Source: Dallia pectoralis | Lineage: Eukaryota; Chordata; Actinopteri; Esociformes; Umbridae | Direction of reading: 5' to 3' | Assembly (NCBI GenBank): GCA_029465975.1 | Contig: CM055756.1 | Coordinates: 2,894,101 to 2,958,100, forward strand | Length of the DNA stretch: 64,000 nucleotides | Shown: piece after piece, positions 43,781 through 55,087 of the stretch | Position numbering within the stretch: the first letter of the stretch is position 1 | How the letters are laid out: the number at the start of each line of letters is the position of its first letter | The notes under the pieces: generated by a model | Seen by the model: the letters and a program-made list of their open reading frames with translations, nothing else | Told to the model about the DNA's origin: nothing | The model's database searches: none | Made by a program: the position numbers and the translations under genes

Positions 43781-46700
43781 ATGTCTCCTGTGCAGTTGAG
43801 CCAAGGTAATCTTAGTACACCTCTTCCCCAGTCCCAAAGTACCCCCAAACGAGGTATATGCAAATTAGACCAGCACCTTCTGGGTTGCAGTAGGAATGAA
43901 CAGTCAGGTGTTAGATATATAATTGTGGTTGTTAGCAACTGTGGCAAACAAAGCATGTTTATTTCTTTATATCCCTATTTTTAACCAGGTTTATTTTTAA
44001 TTGAGAATAAAAATCTACCTGCAGAATACAGAAGTTACACAACATAAAAAACAGATAACCGCAGCTACTAATTATATAAAATTGGCAATGGTAGAGGGCA
44101 AGTTAAAACATTTACAGCTGTTTATAATCATATTTCATATACAGATTTAAAATCACTCAATGCCACTAAGCATTGGACGTCTTGGTTAAGGTAGGGGTGT
44201 GATAACTATAAACACGGCTCTATGCTACATGCTGTGCAGTATGCATGTCCTAATATTCAGCTCTCCTGCGCCGCAATTATGAATTTCATATATTGGATTT
44301 CAGAGAAAAGGGGAGGATAGGGAAGGGGTGGACAGAGCAAAAATACAAACAATCAGCTACGAAAAACAAATGGGCGCCATTCACATGTAGACTCAGGAGT
44401 CACATAAGTTTGTTTTATTTCCAGTTTGAGCATTCAATAATATTTGCTGTACTGAACATTGCCCAGGTGTACAAAGTACTGTAAATATGAACTACCCCTT
44501 TGCTACTCAATAAACCCCGGCTAAATTCTCATGTGCTCTTTTCCTGTCTTGCGGTAGAGGGGCATTTGTTTGCCAGTATACAATAATAGCAGAAGGAGCA
44601 GGTGTGATATTGCCTCTAGCAGCTCACCCATATGGGCCGAAGTATCGCTTGCCAAGTCCAAAATTCACACTTACAAGCACATCTGGAGCAGAATCTCCAT
44701 ATTAATTGCCAGTTAATGTGTTTACACACAACAAGGATTAAGCCGTGAGGGAAGTTGGTTGACCTGGGTGTGTATAGCCAGAAGAAAGATGAACTTTCTG
44801 TTTGACAGACAGAAGGAAGTGTATGCCCGAAACGTCAGAGCCGAGGAGGCAAACAACACTGCTAAACAAACATGGCAGCTTCTCAATAACATCTGTTCGC
44901 GTCGCGTTGTTCAACTTGCGATATTCTCCGGGTCTGGCTGTTACGGTGACAATTCTGGAGCAGAAAGGCAACAGAAAGGACCACTTCATCCCTTTTTAAA
45001 GATCAAATCGGTCAAGCCCCACTGTCTCTCCATCCAGTCACCCCCTGAAACACACTCTCACTAGTCGGCTGATTTCAGACCCTCACAAGTGATTTAAGGA
45101 GAACAGGCTCACTCTGGGGTCACGGCGGATCTCGTTTAAGCTGGAGTTAGAAGACGGAGCCGAGAACCCGATTGTTTCCCCTTTCAGACGGAGCTTCTCC
45201 CCGGGTCCTCCCCAACACCTCCCGGAGACTCTCTCCTCTCTCTAGGCAGGTTCAGATTAGAGGGACCCTCCTAATGAGAGATTTACTGTATGGAGATAAT
45301 TATTGAGAAAGGCGACATCTAGCTTAGGCCCTAATGAGGGCGATAAGGGCCCTTCAGTGACTCCTCCAGCGGGCCACCCACAAACCTTTTACTGGATGGG
45401 CCTTCTAGTAGTTCGCACACATTCAGCCGGAATAACCACATGCCCAGGGGAGGCCTTGACACACGTCAAGTGCAGAAACTCATCCAGACACAATGTACAG
45501 AGCACAAACACACAGAAAACCTGATAAGCTCAGACACACACACACACACAACAGTCCGGCGTGCGCGCGTCGATGCCGGCGGCGCGGGTTTTAACGCGAT
45601 CCCTGACATCTCTCGCATTCCATAAATCAGGCACCTGGCAAATTGGTGGGGGGGGAAATTAGCGAGCGAAAATGACGAAAAAACGCGTGCTCCCGTTTAT
45701 TGCTTCCGAGAGTTAGCTGACGAGGCGGCCGCCACCGTGCCATGATGAGAGCGCGGGGTCCCCTCTGGAGACGGCCGTTCGCACGGAGCCGGAGGAGCTA
45801 ATGCAGACTTTCATCAGGAGGTGCTCTCGAACACAGTGTTGTAGTATTTACAGTCTCACACTGGGGGAACAAATAAACTGCGTGATTAACAAGTTTTCTT
45901 GATGCCTGCCGCTTCACACCGGAGTGCCACCTCGCCGACTTAATGACTCTTAATGGTTTCTTAATGACTTCCTAATGACTTCATCAGGAAGATCCTGCAA
46001 CAGCACATTCTGACGGGACCACCCCGGAGACCGAAGATCAGACCACAGCGATTCCCTCATGTCATTTCGGTTCGTACAGCGCCAGCTTTAAATCTGCGCG
46101 GCGGAGATATCTCCGCATGCTTCCGGAGCCAATAGCCTCCGATTAATAATTAATTATCGTGGAACCAAGCATGGAAATACACTCTGAGGCAATTAGGGTC
46201 TGTACGATCGGAATGGCGGCAATTCGGGGAATCGTATCTATATGATATTCTCGTGTCTGATGGAGATACCGGCGGTGGAGCCAGGGTTGAAAACGCACGT
46301 TCGATAACATCTTACCGCTGCCGCCGAATCGCGGCCTACAACAGTCGACAGGACGCGGATTTTCAAAGTGGCGAACGGAAAGATTGGGTCGAAAAGGACA
46401 CTTAAATGTAAGATTGACGACGTCTGCACGGACGGAGGGGTCGCACTCGAACAACATTGACAGAATAAAAAGGGGGCTGTTCGGCTCAGGGCACAAACTG
46501 TGGTCCTCGGTTTAAAACTTCGCCAGGCATTTAACGACATCATTTTCTGGGTCACCTCAATGACGGCGGGCGACAGATACTTCAAGAGTGCGAAGTACAT
46601 TAAGCGTGGGCCATCGAAAACTGGCATGTCACTTTGCCATTGGATACCGGTGAGGCTGACAAATTGCCGAGGTAAACGCGGCAGCTAAAAGCTCAAGACC

Positions 46701-49700
46701 CATTTCATCTATGCCATGTTCGACTGGGATATTAAATGAGGATCTTGTCTCTTCTTGCATAAATTCATAATTATTTCAGTAGAATATGACTTACGGCGTC
46801 GCTCTGCGGACCACAATCTTCATTGTACCCACGAACTCTTGACAACAGGTCAAAGATTTATGTGCCACATAGGAAAATATGTTTGCATATCCTTTAAAAA
46901 AAAACGTTTCCAAAATGAAAAGCCCTCCGGCGTAAATCACGTCCGGGTTAAATAACTTGTCAGGTTGATTTCTGGAAAACAAGCAGGAGAAACAGGAAGC
47001 CAATCATTTTATCGGATTCGGGAGGGTCGTGCGGTGGGCATTCAATCACGTGCGAATTTAACAATTGGTTAACAAATTGCATTGGCAGAGACGCAGGGAC
47101 TGCATGGAAAATTACACCTGTCCTGACGGATGTCCTCTTTATGGCCTGGGAAAGCAAGCCGAGAGGCCGTGGAGAGATGACTAGACGTCAGCCAGCCAAG
47201 CACTCAAACATGATGCATGGCCAGCCATGTGTCACCGTTTGGCAAAGATGAGGGGTAACTGTGCATCTCCCAGATTCCTGGGCCGAGATCACCGGCAAAC
47301 ACGCCCTCATGCTAATCCACTGACCGCAGGGGGGCCGAAGGCGCTTTGATTTGGATACGGGAGAGATACTACGTTTCGCTTTAATCATTACCGTTACGTG
47401 AAATACTGGTTGGCCTCGCCGATCAAATGAGGTCAAATGATCAAAAGATATATACCGTCGTGCTCTGGTCACAAAATTATCTACATGAACGTTTCAGAAG
47501 ATATGGCCTGACTTAACATGGGCTTGATGGGCACAAGCCGAGGCACTGTTGTGCGTCTTCTGTTCTTTGAGGCTTCGTGGCGTGTTAAAGTCATGAGTTG
47601 TCACCTTCCTCGAGGGGCCTGGGAAACACATCCCGAATCATTTAGACCACTGGGGCTTCTGGTGTCGAGAGGATACCCGGAACAACATCTACAGACCCAG
47701 ACTGACTGGCTGCGGCCCCAAGCGGGACCGGGAAATATAAATCGAGTGTCGCAGGAGTTACTCCTTGTTCCAATTTGTAAGGGAGGAATTATTCATTTTT
47801 CATTATTCTCCCGTTCTGCATTCATTTTCTAATGCACCTGAAGGAAAACAAAAACTAGCAAACTGAATAAATACTGTCAGACGGATTAGATAATGATAGA
47901 GGGTCAAGCTGCGAGTGAGTCATGTCTCTCGGCTCCTGGAAGAAAGTGATTACTGTAATATACCGCTGACAATCACGCCCAAGATAATCCCATTTCTCAC
48001 ATGGAGCTCAAATTGTATTATGTCACAATGTATTTTGCATATGCCATCAAAAAACGGATTTAGATATGCAAACTATCAAGGAAGAAAGTGAAATTAGGAA
48101 CCGGGCAGGGGGGGGTTTCGGGGGGGGGGCCCATAGTTACGGGGTTGCCGGCGAGGCGTGTCATTCCGTCGAGCTGTCTGGTGTTTCGCGCAAACGCATG
48201 GCGACGGCCTCTCCGGCGTCGAGGAGAAAGACACGGAGGGAGGGAGGAGGAACGCGCATATATGGCATAAAGGCACGCTCCTCACCGAGACGAACAGATG
48301 GCACAGCCTAAGTGCCGAGATTCATTTTATATCTCCATCCTATGTCGCCCCACAGTAGACGTGGGTTTTTCTCTTTTTTCCGCCGTTTCTCGAATGTTAT
48401 TTTACAGGATGATGGATACACACGACGCTTAAGCTAATGAGGAGTGGGTGTTTCTTTGTCTTTCTCTTTATTTCCTCATCTCTCACTCTCACCCCCCACA
48501 CCGCACCCACGCCCCCCTCCCTCTGCCACCCTCTCCCGCTGTCACATCTCCTTCTCTTCCCCGAGCCTCTCGCTAGCCATTCTTCCTCAAACCCACGCTC
48601 GACGCGTCAAGCCTCTAAAGGCTTTTGAATATTCCACGTCAATCTGACTAGTCGGGGTTCGCGACGCCAATCGAGCGGGTCCCGAAAGCCGGGTTAAATG
48701 TCGCGACCCCGGGACGAAGTGAAGCCGGGTTTCGGTTGACTCCTGGCGAGACGTGTGAGACTGTTTACACGGTCCGAAGAGTCCCACGGGCGCGTTCGAT
48801 CGAGAGTTGCTTAAAAACCCTGGCGCTCACCGGGAAAGGAGAGCCCTGCGAGCAGATTAACACCATGTGTCTAAACAAGGAGACGCCTGAGCGGAGGAGG
48901 CAAACCGAGAGTGTTGCCCAAAACTGGTTCGTGTCAGGCGGCTCGTTCATTACTTAGCAGAGCTTCTTTGGATTGTGTCATTAGGAGAAGGTAGAACGGA
49001 GTGGACATTGATATTTTGGGGAAAATAAATAATATCCTGACATGGGAGTGTGGTGTGCCGGGCCTTCCAGCTACATTCTAGCCAACCTCGCTGTTAGGTC
49101 CGAAACACAATATTCCCTTCATATCCAATATATCTGAAATATACTTAATATGAAAAGGCCAAAAAGGCCCTGTAGCCGATCGCCTGATCCCAACACACCT
49201 GTGACAGGGCAGGTAAACTTGTTGGGTCGCTAATGGCTGTTTAGTGAAGCCACCCGGTAGAGGGGACTTGCTGACCCATGTCTGCAGCCAGTGACTGGTA
49301 CAAATGGCAAACATCTCCCGAAGTCATTATTTATGCAGGAATGCCCTTGGGAGTCTTTGCACTTGTTTACACAGTTACAGCACAGTCCATTCATGACGGG
49401 TACGGGTAAATGAGCCGCTCGCCACCAATTTGTCCTGGACGACGAGGCTCTGAGACCTCGCTGCCCAATACTGGGGGGGGGGGGGCAGAAAACCACCCTT
49501 CGTTACCGGAGACAAGCGATCTGGAACCGCGGGGACACAAGACGAAGGGTATGAGAAAGCTCTGTGGTACTGACGGCCGCCGTTCGCACACAGTGTTTCT
49601 CGGGCGAGTTGATAAGAGGAAAACGTTCTGCCTCCGGGTTAGTACTTGAAAATGTGCATGCATTAAATATGTCATCGCAAATTATACGACGGAGAGAAGG

Positions 49701-50730
49701 AAAGCAGACGGAGGGAATAGAACCCGCCAACTAAATAATGCAAAACAAGCTACTCCTTCGATCGGTTCTCTGGTCCTCATTCAAAGCGGTCAGAGGGAAA
49801 ATAGGGAACGTAAAACATGGCTGCCGGCGAGGGTGAAGAACGGGGCTAATTTATCATTCTTCTCCTCAGACCGCTCGAAACCTCCGGGGTTTAATTGCTA
49901 GCAAGCGACATTATCCCCGGCAACGTTGTGTCTGTCTCCTGGCTAGGTTTCCAGGGGTACCTGCCGTATCCGCTACCAACGCAGCACAGTGCCCACTGAG
50001 CCGTGTAATCCTCTCAGGCCCTCTTCGGGAGAGGCACATTCAATTACATCATGACACCGTCAGAAAAACTATACGGAGAAATCCTCCCCCGTCTTTTTGA
50101 CACGGTGCTTATTTTGAATAAGTGCAATCAGCGGCGGCGTGCGCGCACACACGGAACACAGGAGAGCCGTAGAGAGGGGAACGCGGGAAAGGAGTTAAAC
50201 AAAGAGACTTTTGATTTGCTGCTGGGAGATTTGGGGGCTATTTCTCGATGCCTCCCGCAGCTCCCTGGAGTGGGTATATTTCTGCTCGTGTTCATATGTG
50301 AATCAGTCAGACGGGCTGTTGGAATCCTGCTGAATCATCCTACGTTCCATCACTGAGCCAGCCTTGTGCTTTTCAAAGCAAGCCCATTCCAGGACGAAAA
50401 CAGGCACAAATCCATGGCACATCTCAATCTTATACCACTTTGAACTTCCCTTGAAAGGGAAAATTACCACCAGCTTTGAGGTGAGTGCGGAAAGTACACC
50501 ACTCGTCAAAGTTAGCAGTCGTAGTGGTAGCTAGACCGTATAGGATGCGGAACAGGCCACAGAATGTAAAAGAATAGAATGAAAAGAAAAAAAAGAATAA
50601 TAAATGTATTTACGCACCAAATGCAAACCTGTGGGACTACACAACACCTACCTGCAATCCCTGTTTTACAGCAATCCAAATACACTAAAGCCTAATCAAT
50701 TCAATTAACAATATTAAACAAGCAGGTTCC
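43781..50730. other. Long unique stretch, CpG-rich in parts, no gene recognised
   Basis: I see no supported gene in about 7 kb. A perfect octamer atgcaaat lies at about 43858-43865, just outside the hAT copy. At 43981-44050 ttaaccaggtttatttttaa may be an old dispersed-repeat relic. CpG-rich patches occur at about 45560-45800, 46220-46420, 48110-48300, 48600-48860 and 49840-49930. The words ttaatgactcttaatgg and ttaatgacttcctaatgactt are clustered at 45940-45980. G runs occur at 48109-48131 and 49462-49474. The composition fits regulatory or gene-desert DNA. Frames such as 46143-46496 (-) have no domain I know. Confidence 0.4.
48600..48870. promoter_or_regulatory. CpG-dense segment, possible CpG island
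   Basis: CpG dinucleotides are frequent (gacgcgtcaag, gttcgcgacgccaatcgagc, gtcgcgaccccgggacg) compared with the surrounding AT-rich DNA. CpG islands in fish often mark promoters or Polycomb-bound developmental loci. No TATA box, exon or transcript evidence is visible, so this is only a candidate. Confidence 0.3.
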
Positions 50731-50779
50731 TGTGCACATTTGTATTCTGATTGAAAGTATCGACGTGTTCCAAACGCTG

Positions 50780-51060
50780 TTTCCCAGCAACTCAATGCCT
50801 TTCTGCGGACAAAGTAATCTTTACAAAATGCTCCAGTCAGGTTTTTGGCCCGATCATAGGATGAAGACTGCACTTGTGACGGTGTCAAATGACCTTTTAA
50901 TGGCAACGGACAAAGGTTCAGCATCTGTCATACTGATTCTCAACATTGATGCTTTGACACCGTTGATCACTGCCTTTTGAAGAGATTGGAAGACATGTCT
51001 CCTGACAAAAGTTTAGGGTCATTAGTAAATGACCTTGTTTTCTGCGAAAAAATACATTAA
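50780..51060 (+). pseudogene. LINE reverse transcriptase fragment
   Basis: The frame at 50732-50980 contains YKMLQSGFWPDHRMKTALVT followed by VSNDLLMATDKGSASVILIL. This is the fingers-to-palm block of fish LINE reverse transcriptases (usually QSGFRPxHSTETALVKVxNDLL). Motif A follows as LNIDAL where LDLSAAFD is expected, so the catalytic aspartate is lost. A frameshift follows, after which RLEDMSPDKSLGSLVNDLVF continues a related reading. It lacks motif C and both ends. It could belong to the same family as 37040-37625, which carries the next part of such a protein. Confidence 0.82.
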
Positions 51061-52520
51061 GTGACTTTGAATGTCAACGATGAAAAATGAATAGCAATTT
51101 ATTTAGACGGTTTGAAATCACGAATGTTTATTGAAATGTTGTGTTTATTAAAGAATCTTCTATTTGCAGCAATGTCCGCCTCTCCGACAGAGACCAAGGA
51201 CACTTCTACGTGACCACTAACTTCTGATTGGTTTCATTTGTGTTAACTGTAGACGCAGACTCCTTTCAATGATCCATTAAATACTGCAATATGTATTGTA
51301 TGCATTCCAAATTCACAATACGGAAGTAACTCTTTTTTTTAGGCTGAGACTGCGACCGTCTGACTACACAAGGTTAAACGCATTCCTGATATGAGACTCC
51401 AGATCATGTGACTTTATCTTTGTCATCCAAAATTATAAATAACTAACAGTCAATACTGGGATTCTCACCAGTCTTACCTGTCAAGGTAACCTCTGTCCAG
51501 GTCAGAGGATCACTATTGGCTGGTCTTCGGGGCTCTGGTCTTCGGGGCTCTGGTCTTCGGGGCTCGCGTCTTCGTGGCTCACCGCTGTTGTCTGCTCTGT
51601 CTGAGCGTTCCCAGGCTCTGTTAGCCTAAGCCGGTCTGAGTGTCACTCAACGCCAAGCTTAGTCTGCAAAACAAAAGACAGCAGTTACGAAACACCAGAG
51701 TGTGCACTGTATCAACTGTACCCTCGTGACACCGTGGCTCTTCTGACCGATCAATCATCTCTGCTGGTAAACCTCTGTTCTGAATGAGGCTTCATCGGGG
51801 ATTTGTCTAGGCCTAATTCTCCTTTAGCTAGTGGCTGAACTGTTAGCGTCACTTTAATGTTAGCGTCACTGAACTGTTAGCTGACCTGTTAGCGTCACTG
51901 TTAGCTGTTTAATGTATAGCAGCCGCGGCTATCCGTGCTTTAGCATGCAGTCTGACTGAACGCAGGAGTCGTGTCGACAGGGACAACATTCCGTTTCGCC
52001 GTTTTTGGTGGAATGCATCGGAAATGCAATCAAATAACAAGGGAGCAAAGACTGAACATGAAGAGCAACATGCGTGAACACAAGCGTCGGCTCCAAAGGG
52101 CACTGCTCTCATTCTAGAGGTCACCGGAACACGTAACCGCGATGCACTGCTGACAAGAGCAAAATACGAGGACTTATGAAGCGCTGTGAAAATGTACGGA
52201 GAAACGGATGTTAGGGTCATTTTACAGAGCGGTCCCATTAACACAGGCGCCCTTGCCTGTACGGACAGACAGAGAACACACACACAGAATGATATTCTCT
52301 GTCACACGCGCGCACACTCTTTCTCTTCTACACACCTTCAGAGAAAAACAGCATTTCTCTGTCTTTATGCCTTCATGTTCACCTCTGATTGGGAGTGGTA
52401 AGGAGAAGGCTTCCTTTTATATTGACGATCATACATAATAATTACCTTTCTTATTCTGAGCTTAGCTTCGCTAACAGTCTAACAGCTATTTTCTTTATAC
52501 GTGTTCCAAATTCTGGGATT
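51061..52520. other. Unique non-coding stretch with two short repeats
   Basis: At 51516-51580 ggtcttcggggctct is repeated about four times. At 51845-51910 gttagcgtcact and related words recur. A short CA run lies at about 52270-52283. No gene seen. Confidence 0.5.
51516..51580. repeat. 15-bp tandem repeat, about 4 copies
   Basis: Unit ggtcttcggggctct, with the last copy diverged to cgtcttcgtggctc. Confidence 0.9.
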
Positions 52521-52524
52521 ATCC

Positions 52525-53005
52525 CTATTTGTCTTTTCTCCCTCTTAAAACCCACAAACGAGAGTTCTCTCCACTCTCACCCTCTCCTTCAACTAGTCGT
52601 AAAAAGGAGACAGGTTAACGAGCCGGCAACGAGACCCTTACCATTTACCCTTACCTGTGTGTGTGTGCGCGTGTGGGTGTCTGTCGCCTTAACCAGTCTG
52701 GACAGTTGCCCAATAACAGAGAGTTGATATCAACAGCAGGTAGGCCCCTAGCCCGTAAGATAACGACAGACAATACAAAGCCAATTGAAAAACACAGCTG
52801 GTAGCATGGCTAGCTATCTTACCTAATGATTTAGCTAGCATAAGCACTTATGAAGCTGCCAGTCACCCCTCCCCCCGCGCTGTTGTTAATCAGATGCTGC
52901 CGGAAATGCAATCGCACAGATACTCTAATAAACAGCAGCCATGCAGTTCGTCAACTTGCTTTGAGTTAACCTGCCTCATCAATTTGACTGACACCACAGC
53001 GGTTG
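52525..53005 (-). repeat. Right copy of the inverted duplication (partner at 4490-5010)
   Basis: On the reverse strand this matches 4490-5010. The core 52691-52878 has four mismatches to 4612-4799, and the flanks are clearly homologous but much more diverged, with indels. The microsatellite (GT here, about 52655-52685) lies between core and flank in both. Nothing in it codes for a recognisable protein. Confidence 0.85.
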
Positions 53006-53974
53006 GTTTTAATGTACCAATATATTCTATCGTGGGCGGTCAATGACCTACCTTGAAAAGCGTCGATGTGATTCAGGACTTGATTGAATCTCCTGCACAA
53101 CCACGTGTGCATTTCCGTTAAGGATTTTCAAACCCCAGGTTCCCCCATTTCCCCTCATTGCGCCACCAGTTTAACGGACCAGAATCACTTTTAATCACAC
53201 GCTGTGCATTTTACTTGGTGTAACGTTGCTAGTAATGGTACACAAATATGTAGGGACAGAAAACATGGCTTGATGTGGTGTTCAGGGAGGAAAAATAAAC
53301 ACATAATGTGTTATAGTGAGTGTATTTACCTGAAGGCCAAATGGCAAAATAAAGTGGTCATTTATGACAATAATGTGATAGGATAGCAATATCCTAGATC
53401 AATACAGTGTGCTCTGCGAAAAGGTGACATTTGCGCGAGAAGCACCGGGCATTACGGACACGCACGCCGACACAAACGCAAACGCACACACTTGCGCGCA
53501 CTTGCACAAACGGTGGGCTGGCAGGGTGCGTTGGCAGACAGCTGGCGAAGACAGGGCGCACTCTGGCTGCTGGAAGGAGCAGATTCAGGTGACATCTGTG
53601 CCTCCTGTTGCAGCGCAATAGTAGAAACACTAAAAGTGAATTACAACATTAATGACAGTGCTCTGCAAGCTGTCCCTCCACATTAGACATCCATTATTCC
53701 TTGCTTGGCTACTCAGAGGAATCGTTAAAGAATAGCCCCCCTCCCCCGCCCCCTACGCCCGCACCCACGCACCCCCCCCCCAAACCTCCCCTCTCCCGGA
53801 AAAAGCCGCCAGGAAAAATTAACATTTGTTGAAAACTCTTGGACTGGTGGAGATGTTATCCGTCCAGGTAGCGAGATGGCACTAGATGATAAGGACCTGA
53901 GTGGATGACTGATGTTTCTATCCGCTACGTTCTCCCACTGTCTCTGCCTCTCTCCGGCTGACTCTAACTGTCCG
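53006..53974. other. Unique non-coding stretch with a C-rich tract
   Basis: No gene. At 53735-53790 the plus strand is strongly C-rich (runs up to 10 C), a candidate i-motif/G-quadruplex tract on the minus strand. Frames at 53394-53630 and 53725-53985 are composition artefacts. Confidence 0.5.
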
Positions 53975-54880
53975 TACACTGCCAAAACATTATGACCGCC
54001 TGCCTAAAATCCTGTTGGTCTTCTGCATGCCGCCAAAATGGCGCCCCCTGACAGCAAGGCAATAACAGCAGATCCTTCAAGTCCTGTACGTTATGATGTG
54101 ACGCCCAGTGTGGATCGGACTTGTCCAACACACCGCACCGACGCTCAGTCGGATTGAGATCTGGGGAATTTGGAGGCCGGGGCGGTACCTTGAACTCTTC
54201 ATCATGTTCCGCAAAACGTTTCCGAACAATGTGTGCAGTGTGGCAGAATGTTTTTTCCTGTTTTCAGAAGGCACTGGCATCAAGGAATACCATGGCCATG
54301 TACCCGGTCTGTAATAATGTCCCAGGTAGGTGGCACTCAAATTGACATCCACATGAATGCCCAGACCAAGGGTTTCCCAGCAGGACATCGCCCAGCGCAT
54401 CACACTCCGTCCACTGGCTTGTTGTCTTCCCACAGTGCATCCTGGTGCCATCATTTCCCCACATACAGACACACATACACAGTTGTTCTCGTGGCGTAAA
54501 AGAAAATAGGACACATCGAACAAGACCATCTTCCACTGGTCCATGGTCCAGTTCTGACGGTCGTGTTCCCATTGTAGGCGTCTTCAATGGTTGACGGGTC
54601 ATTATGGGCAACCAGGCGTTTCTACGGCAAAGCAGCAGCATGCGATGCTCTGTGTGTTGTGACACATTCCTCCCATAACCGTCATTAATATCTTCTGTGA
54701 CTTGTGCCACAGTGGACCTACTGGGGAATCGAACCCAACACCCTGGTTTGTGGTGTGTCGTTAGGTACTCACCACTGCTGACCGGGAACACCCCTCAAGC
54801 CTTGTAGTTTCAGAGATGCTTTGACCCAGTCATCTGACCAAAGTCCTGGTTTTTACTCATGCCCAAATCTACTGCATCCA
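53975..54880 (-). pseudogene. Tc1/mariner-type transposase pseudogene
   Basis: Starting near aacattatgaccgcctgcct (53985), the DNA matches the body of a common teleost Tc1-like element whose transposase lies on the minus strand. On that strand I read AEDQQDFRQAV (C-terminal end), PPNSPDLNPTE (about 54150-54180, the block with the last catalytic acid), MMAPGCTVGRQQASGRSVMR and WAMSCWETLGLGIHVDVNL (about 54330-54450), and a WSDE-like position now reading LFDVS. These blocks lie in different frames (54077-54544 and 54264-54791 are the longest), so several indels have broken the gene. The usual QQDNAPCH block is not intact. The right terminal repeat is too decayed to place exactly. Confidence 0.88.
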
Positions 54881-55086
54881 GACATGTAGACGATGTCCGT
54901 GATAATCTACGCAGACCTTAACATTTGCCCTTCATCAAGACACGCTAAACATTTTCAGTGGATTATTAACATTGCAAAATGTTTTTCAATGCATTTCTCT
55001 TTTTATCTCTCTATCTTGCTCTATGTCTCTCTCAATCCCTCTTATCAAACTCCAATCCAGCCGTCCATCATGAATCATTCACAAAC
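54881..55086. other. Spacer between Tc1 relic and 46-bp array
   Basis: CT-rich at about 55000-55040. No feature recognised. Confidence 0.5.
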
Positions 55087-55087
55087 T

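Noticed and set aside
46143..46627. Overlapping minus-strand frames of 117 and 129 codons
   Set aside because: No recognisable family. CpG-rich DNA has few stops, and no splice signals linking to other exons were found.
54720..54745. tRNA B-box-like string (gaatcgaaccc) suggesting a tRNA gene or SINE
   Set aside because: It lies within the decayed Tc1 transposase, where the related elements have a similar string. No A box or cloverleaf could be drawn.
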